Shown: positions 1 to 5,565 of the stretch, one piece after another
How the letters are laid out: the number at the start of each line of letters is the position of its first letter
How positions within the stretch are numbered: the first letter of the stretch is position 1
NCBI GenBank assembly: GCA_947313935.1
Contig: CAMZNW010000119.1
Coordinates: forward strand, 1-5,565
Direction: 5' to 3'
From: an uncultured Mollicutes bacterium
GTDB lineage: Bacteria > Bacillota_I > Bacilli_A > UBA3375
Length of the DNA: 5,565 nt
The notes under the pieces: generated by a model
The model's database searches: none
What the model was told of the DNA's origin: nothing
Seen by the model: the letters and a program-made list of their open reading frames with translations, nothing else
Made by a program: the position numbers and the translations under genes

Positions 1-230
1 GTAGTTTTTTTTGTATCAAGTGCTAAACATACTTCTTGTTTAGTTACTCCACTAATTACTTCTGTTGATTTAGTTCCAATCATATTATCAATTGCATTAC
101 CCATTAATTTAGGCGCAATAACTTGTAAATATGTTCCAAAACCAATTAAAATCACTACTATAATTACTGATTTTAAGTATTTTTTTATATAACTAAAAAT
201 AAAATATAAACTTTTTAAACTACTCTTCAT
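1..230 (-). CDS. ABC exporter half-transporter, second subunit (N-terminal part only)
   Basis: The gene starts with ATG at 230-228 and runs off the left edge of the window, giving 76 visible residues. It begins with a basic amphipathic stretch (MKSSLKSLYFIFSYIKKYLK), then a hydrophobic helix at about residues 21-38, then APKLMGNAID at residues 39-48. This matches the elbow helix, TM1 and 'P.l.g.aID' start of type IV (MsbA-like) exporters. The following stretch, about residues 50-76, is polar and should form an extended extracytoplasmic loop after TM1. The start is supported by a perfect AGGAGGT site seven bases upstream, inside the end of the preceding exporter gene, which it overlaps by 11 bases; translational coupling is expected. 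From the family, I infer this is the catalytically competent partner of the degenerate subunit encoded at 220-1977. Its nucleotide-binding domain is outside the window, so this is not shown directly. Confidence 0.85.
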   Translation of the reverse strand, partial: MKSSLKSLYFIFSYIKKYLKSVIIVVILIGFGTYLQVIAPKLMGNAIDNMIGTKSTEVISGVTKQEVCLALDTKKT

Positions 231-1977
231 TGTCTATACCTCCTGTATCTTGTTGCGTTTTAAAAATTTTTTGATAAGTGTCTGAACTTTTTAATAATTG
301 TTCATGTGTTCCAATTTTTTCAATTGTACCTTCATTTAAGACTAATATTTTATTCATATCTACGATTGAAGATATTTTTTGGGCTACAATTATTGTTGTA
401 GTATTTTTTAAATCATTATTAATTGCTTGTTTAACTAAATTCTCTGAATGTGCATCTAAAGCAGAAGTTGAATCATCTAAAATTAAAATTTGTGCTTCTT
501 TAACTATAGCACGAGCAATTGATAACCGTTGTTTTTGTCCTCCTGATAAATTTGCTCCTTTTTGATAAACTTTCGCGTGATATTTATTATCTTTTTTATC
601 AATAAATTCTTTTGCTTGTGCAAATTTAGCTGCTTGATTAATTTCTTCATTAGAAGCTGCTGGATTACCATGTAAAATATTATCTTCAATTGTACCAGCA
701 AATAGTAATGCTTTTTGTAAAACGATTGCAATATTATTAGTTAATGTTTTAGAATTATATTCTTTAATATTTTTACCATTAATTAAGATTTCTCCATTTG
801 TAACATCATATAAACGTGGTATTAATTGTACTATTGAAGATTTACCACTTCCGGTAATTCCAACAATTCCTAATTTTTCACCATTATTAATTTTAAAAGA
901 AATATTTTTTAATGTTAATTTATCAGTATTTGGGTATGCAAAATCAACATTTTTAAATTCTAAACTTTCAAAATTGTATAACTCCTCTTCTCCATATGAG
1001 AAACTAGAATTATATTTTAAAATTTCGCTAACTCTTTTGATCGAAACTATTGCTCGGGCCATAGACATCGAAATGAATCCAGCTGCTACTAAAGCAAACA
1101 TTATCTGCATCATATATGTTGTAAAAGATATTAAATCTCCTATTTTTGATAAATCATCAACAGCCAAATTGGCAATACTATAAATTGCAAATGCAGTAAT
1201 TAAATTGGCAACTAGCATATATAATGGAATCATAAATGAAAATGATTTTCCTACTCCAATTAAATTACTTGTTAAATTATCAACATATTTATTATAACGT
1301 AAAGCTTCTTTTTTTTCTCCACTAAAAGATTTAACAACACGTATACCATCCATATTTTCTTTAACTATTTTATTAAGCATATCATTACTTTTTTGAATTT
1401 CTACTATTTTAGGTTTCATAGATTTTAATAATATACCTGTAATAATTATAACAATTATTATATATAAAATAATTGTCCACCATAATGAAGGTAATACATT
1501 AATTGCCATTATAAAAGAACCAATAAAAATAAATGGTACCTTAATTAATAATTGTATTGCTAACATTATAAAGTTTTGAATTTGTGTAATATCATTTGTT
1601 AATCGTACCAATAATGTTGAACTATTAAATTTTTCAATATCTTCATAAGCAAAATTTTGTATATTTTTAAAAGAATCATGACGTAAATTTGCTCCAATAT
1701 TTTGTGAAACATATGCCGCAATAAATGTATTAATTAAACCTGATATTAATCCAATTACTCCAACAATTAATAAATACATTCCATATTTATAAATCAAACT
1801 AATATTAGGGTTAACTTCTCCTAAATCATTTACATTATTTAACGCATTAATTATTTCTGAAATAAATCTTGGTTGACATAGCATACTAACTACTTGAACA
1901 ATTACTAAAATGATTGCAATTAATAATAAAATCCAATATTGCTTTAAATATTTTTTTAACATTTTTCTCACTTTCAT
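220..1977 (-). CDS. ABC exporter half-transporter, degenerate-site subunit of a heterodimer
   Basis: This 585-residue protein has the type IV exporter layout. Six membrane helices lie at about residues 13-34, 64-88, 139-158, 164-184, 249-270 and 281-302, followed by a C-terminal ATPase domain from about 338. Visible motifs are Walker A GITGSGKS (373-380), Q-loop Gln421, signature LSGGQ (477-481), Walker B ILIL-D501 and D-loop SALD (505-508). Two catalytic positions are altered: Asp502 replaces the Walker B glutamate, and Gln533 (IVAQKISSI) replaces the switch histidine. This is the known pattern of the TM287/BmrC/EfrA side of heterodimeric multidrug-type exporters, which use one consensus ATP site. 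The substrate cannot be predicted. The gene follows the phosphoglucomutase by four bases and overlaps the next subunit by 11. Met6 (ATG at 1962) is an alternative start, preceded by a weak GTGA site; the first Met has no visible Shine-Dalgarno. Confidence 0.95.
   Translation of the reverse strand: MKVRKMLKKYLKQYWILLLIAIILVIVQVVSMLCQPRFISEIINALNNVNDLGEVNPNISLIYKYGMYLLIVGVIGLISGLINTFIAAYVSQNIGANLRHDSFKNIQNFAYEDIEKFNSSTLLVRLTNDITQIQNFIMLAIQLLIKVPFIFIGSFIMAINVLPSLWWTIILYIIIVIIITGILLKSMKPKIVEIQKSNDMLNKIVKENMDGIRVVKSFSGEKKEALRYNKYVDNLTSNLIGVGKSFSFMIPLYMLVANLITAFAIYSIANLAVDDLSKIGDLISFTTYMMQIMFALVAAGFISMSMARAIVSIKRVSEILKYNSSFSYGEEELYNFESLEFKNVDFAYPNTDKLTLKNISFKINNGEKLGIVGITGSGKSSIVQLIPRLYDVTNGEILINGKNIKEYNSKTLTNNIAIVLQKALLFAGTIEDNILHGNPAASNEEINQAAKFAQAKEFIDKKDNKYHAKVYQKGANLSGGQKQRLSIARAIVKEAQILILDDSTSALDAHSENLVKQAINNDLKNTTTIIVAQKISSIVDMNKILVLNEGTIEKIGTHEQLLKSSDTYQKIFKTQQDTGGIDNEE
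238..244 (-). promoter_or_regulatory. Strong Shine-Dalgarno site for the second exporter subunit
   Basis: The minus strand reads AGGAGGT here, seven bases before the ATG at 230. It lies wholly inside the last codons of the upstream exporter gene, so the second subunit can be translated by coupled or independent initiation on the same message. This is the best ribosome binding site in the window and fixes the start of the downstream gene. Confidence 0.85.
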
Positions 1978-1981
1978 AAAT

Positions 1982-3589
1982 TTATTGCATTATAATATCT
2001 ATTTCTTTTTTTATCATTTGATAATTTTTTAATGCTCTTTGTTCGTTTTTATCTTTAATACTTATATAAACTTTAATTTTAGGTTCTGTACCACTTGGAC
2101 GAATTGCAATCCAACCTATATCTTGAATAAATTTTTTTATAACTTCTTCTTTTGGTAAACCAGTTTCATCTATTGCATAATTTATTTCATGAGTTATTTT
2201 GTAACCACCTATTTTAATAATTTGTTCAAATTTTAACATTTTTTCTTGTATAATATTTTTTTCCTGTATTGTTGTAAAATTATAAGCGCAAGTTTTTTCA
2301 ATAAAATATCCATGTTCTTCTTGTAGTTCAACTAATTTATCTATTAGTGTTTTGTCTTTATTTTTATAGTAGTTAGCCATATCTATTGTCATTAAAGTTG
2401 CTTGTGTTGCATCTTTATCACGCACCATTGGATTAAATAAGTACCCATAACTTTCTTCATAAGCCATAATTAAAGTATTATTTTTTAGTGTTGCAATTTT
2501 TTCTCCAATAAATTTAAATCCAGTTAGAGTTGAAACTACTTCAATTCCATATTTTTTTGCAACAATATTTCCAAATTCCCCCGTAACAATTGAATTATAA
2601 ATAATAGGGTTATTAATTGTTTTTATATTTAATTTATTAGCTAAATAATCAATTAATAGTGCTCCCAATTCATTTCCTGTTAATGCTTGATAATTATCAT
2701 TTGTTTTAACTAATACTCCTAAACGATCTCCATCTGGATCAACTACAATGATTAAATCTGATTTATTTGCAACTTCAAGAGCATATTCATATGCAGCTAT
2801 TTCTTCTGGATTTAAACTTTTAGCTTGTGCAAAATTTGGATCTGGTAAACATTGTTTTTTTACAACATTAATATTATTATAATTTGCTAATTCTAATACT
2901 TCTGGAATTATTTTATAACTAGCACCATTTATAGGAGAAAATGTTACATTTATTTCTTTTTTATTAGTATTATTTAAGCTTAATTTTACTACATCATTTT
3001 TATACTTATTAATTATTTTTAAATCAATATAATTCATTTTTTCAAAGTTTAATTTACTAAATTGTTCCTGAACTAAGTTAATTTGTTCTTGAACTAAATT
3101 AGCTTCCTCTAAATTTAATTGACTACCATATTTATTATATATTTTATATCCATTATAATTACTAGGATTATGACTAGCAGTAATCATTACACCACCACTT
3201 GCTTGATATTGTAAAATACAGTATGATACAATTGGTGTTGGGATGACATCTTTACTTATATATGCTTTTATATTATTATCTTTCATTACTTGAGCAGTTA
3301 TTTTTGCAAATAATTCTGATTTATTACGTGTATCGTATCCAATTACAATTTCTGGATTTAATATATTTAAATTTTTTAAGTAATTAGCATAACCTTGTGC
3401 AATACGTCGTATTGTAATATAATTTAAAACACTATTTCCTAACCCTAATTTAGCTCGAATACCAGCTGTTCCAAAATTAAGATTCTTTGCAAAGTTTTCT
3501 GATAAAGTTTTTTTATTATAACTATTAATTATTACTTTATCTTCAACACAAATATTTAACCTCCATTTATCATATTCTATTTCATTCAC
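1982..3589 (-). CDS. pgcA: Phosphoglucomutase / phosphomannomutase (alpha-D-phosphohexomutase family)
   Basis: The 535-residue protein carries all four active-site loops of the alpha-D-phosphohexomutase superfamily. These are the phosphoserine loop TASHNP (137-142, Ser139), the Mg-binding loop DPDGDR (284-289), the sugar-specificity loop EESYG (378-382) and the phosphate-binding loop RPSGTEP (497-503). An N-terminal FGTAGIRAKLG (39-49) is also typical. It should interconvert glucose-1-phosphate and glucose-6-phosphate (possibly mannose phosphates too) in the cytoplasm, feeding UDP-glucose, glycolipid or polysaccharide synthesis. It is closest in layout to the Bacillus PgcA type, which is usually somewhat longer. 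The start is GTG at 3589, fixed by AAGGAG five bases upstream. It is first in a minus-strand operon with two exporter genes. Residues 164-177 are a duplicated heptad (NLVQEQI/NLVQEQF). The symbol is by family resemblance; sugar preference is not shown. Confidence 0.93.
   Translation of the reverse strand: MNEIEYDKWRLNICVEDKVIINSYNKKTLSENFAKNLNFGTAGIRAKLGLGNSVLNYITIRRIAQGYANYLKNLNILNPEIVIGYDTRNKSELFAKITAQVMKDNNIKAYISKDVIPTPIVSYCILQYQASGGVMITASHNPSNYNGYKIYNKYGSQLNLEEANLVQEQINLVQEQFSKLNFEKMNYIDLKIINKYKNDVVKLSLNNTNKKEINVTFSPINGASYKIIPEVLELANYNNINVVKKQCLPDPNFAQAKSLNPEEIAAYEYALEVANKSDLIIVVDPDGDRLGVLVKTNDNYQALTGNELGALLIDYLANKLNIKTINNPIIYNSIVTGEFGNIVAKKYGIEVVSTLTGFKFIGEKIATLKNNTLIMAYEESYGYLFNPMVRDKDATQATLMTIDMANYYKNKDKTLIDKLVELQEEHGYFIEKTCAYNFTTIQEKNIIQEKMLKFEQIIKIGGYKITHEINYAIDETGLPKEEVIKKFIQDIGWIAIRPSGTEPKIKVYISIKDKNEQRALKNYQMIKKEIDIIMQ
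3059..3100 (-). repeat. In-frame tandem duplication of 21 bases within the phosphoglucomutase gene
   Basis: Two adjacent 21-base units (3080-3100 and 3059-3079) encode NLVQEQI and NLVQEQF, residues 164-177. They match at 18 of 21 bases; two of the three differences are silent (AAT/AAC and CAA/CAG). The duplication keeps the frame and lies just after the phosphoserine loop, in a helical, length-variable part of domain 1. It looks like an old slippage or duplication event that the fold tolerated. Confidence 0.8.
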
Positions 3590-3594
3590 AATTT

Positions 3595-3600
3595 CTCCTT
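3595..3600 (-). promoter_or_regulatory. Shine-Dalgarno site that fixes the GTG start of pgcA
   Basis: The minus strand reads AAGGAG, then AAATT, then GTG at 3589. The five-base spacing is optimal, and no ATG in this frame has comparable support, so the non-ATG start is credible. Confidence 0.85.
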
Positions 3601-3610
3601 ACATATATAT

Positions 3611-3619
3611 ATTATACCA
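3611..3619 (-). promoter_or_regulatory. Extended -10 promoter for the pgcA-exporter operon
   Basis: The minus strand reads TGGTATAAT, a perfect extended -10 element (TGnTATAAT). Transcription would start near 3604, giving a leader of about 15 bases that just includes the AAGGAG site. No good TTGACA-like -35 lies at 16-18 bases (the best are ATATCA-like), as is common for extended -10 promoters. The operon start and the perfect hexamer support the call; no experimental start is known. Confidence 0.6.
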
Positions 3620-3633
3620 AATTTCTTTTTTCA

Positions 3634-3642
3634 TGATATAAT
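3634..3642 (+). promoter_or_regulatory. Extended -10 promoter reading toward yidD
   Basis: The plus strand reads TGATATAAT, again a perfect TGnTATAAT. The predicted start is near 3649, about 11 bases before the ATG at 3660. The -35 zone (3614-3619) overlaps the -10 of the opposing pgcA promoter and does not match consensus. Twenty bases separate the two -10 hexamers, so two polymerases could not bind at once. The promoter looks intact although the gene it serves has a stop at codon 3. Confidence 0.5.
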
Positions 3643-3659
3643 ATATTCAAAAGAGGTTT

Positions 3660-3911
3660 ATGAAATAATTTAAGATTATCCTACATAAAATTATTATTTT
3701 ACCATTTTTATTATTATTATATTTTTATCGCTATATTATCTCACCTCATACTCAACGTAGTTGTCGATATGAACCAAGTTGTTCCGTTTATACTATTGAG
3801 GCTTTAAAGACTTATGGTTTATTTAAAGGTGGATTTTTATCTCTTAAAAGAATATTATCTTGTAATCCTTGGGGTGGTCATGGTTATGATCCAGTTATTA
3901 AAGATACTTAA
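3660..3911 (+). pseudogene. yidD: yidD, membrane protein insertion efficiency factor, with an in-frame stop at codon 3
   Basis: YidD is a small membrane-associated protein that helps YidC/Sec-dependent insertion of inner-membrane proteins. Reading from ATG at 3660 gives 83 codon positions before the final TAA (3909-3911), the normal size for this family. A hydrophobic N-terminal helix (positions 11-23) leads into YIISPHTQRSCRYEPSCSVY (25-44), IEALKTYGLFKGG (46-58), LKRILSCNPWGGHGYDPV (62-79). These are the family's ISP...CR..PTCS.Y...E...G...G.....KRI..C.P.....DPV signature. Codon 3, however, is TAA (3666-3668), and no ATG, GTG or TTG follows in frame, so no conventional start gives the domain. 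The body of the gene is otherwise clean. A GAGGT site precedes the ATG with only two bases of spacing. Possibilities are a real recent nonsense mutation, an assembly error (TTA to TAA is one base), or initiation at a rare codon such as ATT at 3675. Confidence 0.85.
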
Positions 3912-3927
3912 AATCATATTTAAAATA

Positions 3928-3951
3928 AAAAACTTATAATTATAAGTTTTT
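3928..3951. terminator. Bidirectional AT-rich terminator hairpin between convergent units
   Basis: A perfect 12-base inverted repeat (arm AAAAACTTATAA) is centred between 3939 and 3940. In RNA the innermost bases would open as a loop, leaving a stem of about 8-10 pairs. On both strands the stem is followed by a T-rich run (TTTTTATTTT on plus, TTTTTTATTTT on minus). It lies 16 bases after the yidD stop and overlaps the last codon of the receiver-domain remnant, so it serves both convergent units. The stem has a single G-C pair, which is weak by textbook standards but fits the base composition. Confidence 0.7.
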
Positions 3952-4132
3952 ATTTTAATACTTTAACTATTGTCTTAATAAATTCTTTTATTTTAAACGG
4001 TTTTATTATTAATTTATTTATATTTAATTTATTAATTTAATTAATCGTATGCGAACTATTATCAACTATAACAATAACGATTGGAATATCTAGTTTAGTA
4101 ATTTTAATCATTTCAATTAAAATTTTTTTCAT
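3950..4132 (-). pseudogene. Decayed response-regulator receiver domain (internal deletion plus nonsense codon)
   Basis: Reading from ATG at 4132, which abuts the kinase stop codon, gives 61 codons to TAA at 3952-3950, interrupted by TAA at codon 32 (4039-4037). Codons 15-31 read DIPIVIVIVDNSSHTIN, and after the stop comes INKLNINKLIIKPFKIKEF, ending IKTIVKVLK. This matches the second half of a CheY-like receiver: the 'iPiIvlTad' beta-4 strand, the 'Ga.dyi.KPf' beta-5 strand with its conserved Lys, and helix alpha-5. The first half, with the acidic pair and the phosphoacceptor Asp, is missing; an intact receiver has about 120 residues. MKKILI at the start resembles a receiver beta-1 strand, which suggests an internal deletion joined it directly to alpha-3. 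The same residues could instead simply be alpha-3. There is no DNA-binding domain. Identification rests on motif pattern, not on a search. Confidence 0.65.
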
Positions 4133-5497
4133 TTATCTTTTAAAATTAATTATAAATGATATTTCATTGTTATTAATTACAGCTTTAATATTATAATTAT
4201 GTGCATAAATAGCTTTTTGAACAATATATAAACCTAATCCATGTCCACCAGTAGTAGAATTACGTGATTGTTCTCCACGTACAAAAGGATTAAAAATAGT
4301 TATTACATCAAGTGTATCCAAATTATTTGCTATATTAGTAATTTTAAATATGTCTTTTTTAAGTTCTATATTAATAGAACTATTTTTATTAGCATATTTT
4401 ATTGAATTTTCTAATAAATTCTTAATTGCTTTACTAAATACATCTATATCAATTGTAATATAATATTCTTCTAAATTCAATTTAATATTTAAATTATTTT
4501 GTTTAATTAAATAATCTTGTTCTTGAATCAATTCTTGAATTAATTCTTTTAAATTTATTTTAACAACACTTAGTTTAATATTAAAATTATCTAACTTTGA
4601 AGATTCTAATATTTCATTTACTAAATTCTCTAATTGTTCTATTATAATTATATTCTCAACTAAATATTTATTATGATTTTTAAAATCTCCTATATTATTT
4701 AACATGCATTCATTTTGTCCTTTAATAATTGTTAATGGGGTTTTAAGTTCATGTGATACTGTTGCCATATAATTGATTCTTTCAATTTCACGTAAATCTG
4801 CTTCTGCTACATCTGCTTCTAGATGTGTAATTGCAGTTTTTAATTTATAAGACATTTCATCTAAACACTTAGATAAATCTCCTATTTCATTATTTTGTTT
4901 AACAACTATTTTATTATCAAAATTTAATAAAGATATTTCATTAGCTTTTTTATGTATTTTTAAAATTGGTGATACAATCATTTTTGAAAAAATAAATGCT
5001 ATAATCAAGGCCATTATAAATACAACCATTAAAATTAAAGGAATCAAACCAAAAATTGAAGAACGGACATCATTAATACCAGATTTTAAAGTACTTACAC
5101 GTAAAATTAGTGATTTATTATCAAAAGTAAAAACACCACTTTTAGCAACAATATCTGGTTTTTTTATTGTTTTAATCTTAGTAATATCAATTGCTCTTGG
5201 TACTAAATCAATATCTAATTGATTAATTGGAAATATAACTTTACCTGTTGATGTAGATATTTGAACATCAATATCATCGTTTATTTTATCATTTATTTTA
5301 TTTACTACATCTGAATAATTTTCTTGTTCTAAATCATACATTATTTCATTATATGAAATATCAACCTTATTTTTTATGTAATTACTATAAGCACTTGGTA
5401 ATAAAAAATATAAAATCCCATATATTAAAACGAAATTTAATAATAACATTATAAGTGTATTGCGAAATACTTTATAAGTTAAACTATTATTTTTCAA
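4133..5497 (-). CDS. Membrane sensor histidine kinase (HAMP-HisKA-HATPase)
   Basis: This 454-residue protein has a first membrane helix at about 13-34, an extracytoplasmic sensor region of about 113 residues, and a second helix at about 149-170. A HAMP linker (about 171-222) leads to the dimerisation domain with the phosphorylated His249 in VSHELKTPL. The C-terminal ATPase domain shows the N-box NLLENSIKYAN (360-370), F-box IFNPFVRG (401-408) and G2 box GGHGLGL (417-423). It should sense an unknown envelope signal and phosphorylate the OmpR-type regulator encoded just upstream. The start is TTG at 5497, overlapping the regulator by 11 bases, with AAAGGAG 12 bases upstream. The adenine-contacting G1 box, normally DxGxG, reads NIANN (388-392), so Asp and both Gly are replaced. 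Residues 318-325 repeat ELIQ twice from a 12-base tandem duplication (4523-4546). The sensor domain belongs to no family I recognise. Confidence 0.94.
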   Translation of the reverse strand: MKNNSLTYKVFRNTLIMLLLNFVLIYGILYFLLPSAYSNYIKNKVDISYNEIMYDLEQENYSDVVNKINDKINDDIDVQISTSTGKVIFPINQLDIDLVPRAIDITKIKTIKKPDIVAKSGVFTFDNKSLILRVSTLKSGINDVRSSIFGLIPLILMVVFIMALIIAFIFSKMIVSPILKIHKKANEISLLNFDNKIVVKQNNEIGDLSKCLDEMSYKLKTAITHLEADVAEADLREIERINYMATVSHELKTPLTIIKGQNECMLNNIGDFKNHNKYLVENIIIIEQLENLVNEILESSKLDNFNIKLSVVKINLKELIQELIQEQDYLIKQNNLNIKLNLEEYYITIDIDVFSKAIKNLLENSIKYANKNSSINIELKKDIFKITNIANNLDTLDVITIFNPFVRGEQSRNSTTGGHGLGLYIVQKAIYAHNYNIKAVINNNEISFIINFKR

Positions 5498-5565
5498 AGC
5501 AATAACCCACTCCTTTAACAGTTTTTATAACATCTATATCTAATTTTTTGCGCAAATTTTTAATA
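5487..5565 (-). CDS. OmpR/PhoB-family response regulator (C-terminal end only)
   Basis: Only the last 25 residues and the TAA stop (5489-5487) are in the window; the gene continues beyond the right edge. The visible end, IKNLRKKLD followed by VIKTVKGVGYCFEK, is the recognition helix end and C-terminal beta-hairpin of the OmpR/PhoB winged-helix domain (family pattern 'hI.nLRkKL....i.TVrGvGY.f'). The protein would be a DNA-binding regulator phosphorylated by the histidine kinase that overlaps its stop by 11 bases. The receiver domain and most of the DNA-binding domain are not visible, so target sites and subfamily cannot be judged. Confidence 0.92.
   Translation of the reverse strand, partial: IKNLRKKLDIDVIKTVKGVGYCFEK
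5510..5516 (-). promoter_or_regulatory. Shine-Dalgarno site supporting the TTG start of the histidine kinase
   Basis: The minus strand reads AAAGGAG inside the end of the regulator gene (the Lys-Gly-Val codons). It sits 12 bases before the TTG at 5497, longer than ideal but workable. The next in-frame ATG is Met17, inside the first membrane helix, which would truncate it, so the TTG start is preferred. Confidence 0.55.

Noticed and set aside
278..565. 95-codon plus-strand open frame inside the exporter gene
   Set aside because: It is antisense to the conserved ATPase motifs (Walker B, signature), has no ribosome binding site, and its sequence is explained by the real gene on the other strand.
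504..731. 75-codon minus-strand open frame inside the exporter gene
   Set aside because: It is a shifted frame of the ATPase domain with low-complexity Lys/Ile/Leu content typical of AT-rich shadow frames.
974..1183. 69-codon plus-strand open frame opposite the exporter membrane domain
   Set aside because: It is antisense to TM5-TM6 coding sequence, with no start signal and no recognisable domain.
1989..2017. Possible internal promoter on the minus strand (ATGATA, 17 bases, TATAAT) ahead of the exporter gene
   Set aside because: It lies inside the end of pgcA, and TATAAT-like strings are frequent by chance at this base composition. Gene packing already implies read-through from the pgcA promoter.
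3953..4130. Possible small RNA or riboswitch in the gap after the kinase gene
   Set aside because: There is no stable GC-containing stem or known riboswitch core, and the stretch is better explained as a decayed receiver-domain frame.
4523..4546. 12-base tandem repeat (ELIQ twice) in the histidine kinase
   Set aside because: It is real but short, in a coiled helical segment of low complexity. It is noted in the gene entry and not treated as a separate feature.
1..5565. Alternative genetic code (TGA read as Trp)
   Set aside because: The Trp codons checked in the exporter, pgcA and yidD are TGG, and none of the genes needs TGA read-through. The yidD interruption is TAA, which recoding of TGA would not solve.

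Overview
This is a strongly AT-rich window that looks like a low-GC Bacillota/Tenericutes-type genome. Every tryptophan codon I checked is TGG, and all visible stops are TAA or TAG, so the standard bacterial code fits and the TGA=Trp code of Mycoplasma/Spiroplasma is unlikely. Shine-Dalgarno sites are of the usual AGGAGG type. No closer taxonomic placement can be supported from the sequence alone.

Layout, right to left along the minus strand. The window opens with the last 25 codons of an OmpR-family response regulator (5565-5487). It overlaps by 11 bases a membrane-bound sensor histidine kinase (5497-4133, TTG start). Directly after the kinase stop, with no spacing, lies a 61-codon remnant of a second receiver domain (4132-3950). 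This remnant has lost its phosphorylation half and carries an internal TAA. A symmetric AT-rich hairpin (3928-3951) closes this unit. On the plus strand a yidD gene (3660-3911) runs into the same hairpin from the other side. Its third codon is TAA, so it is broken or mis-sequenced. Two back-to-back extended -10 promoters (3611-3642) separate yidD from the next minus-strand operon: pgcA-like phosphoglucomutase (3589-1982, GTG start), then an ABC exporter half-transporter (1977-220), then the start of a second exporter subunit (230 to beyond position 1).

How the genes work together. The regulator and kinase form a standard two-component pair. The exporter genes very likely encode a heterodimer: the visible subunit has the degenerate catalytic residues (Asp for the Walker B Glu, Gln for the switch His) expected of one partner, and the second gene overlaps it by 11 bases. 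Why a phosphoglucomutase leads the exporter operon is not evident; a cell-surface link is only an inference.

I do not see a new defence or mobile system here: no CRISPR array, transposase, tRNA or rRNA. The most notable part is 3600-4132, a small pocket where two convergent genes are both broken. The remainder is ordinary core and transport gene content.
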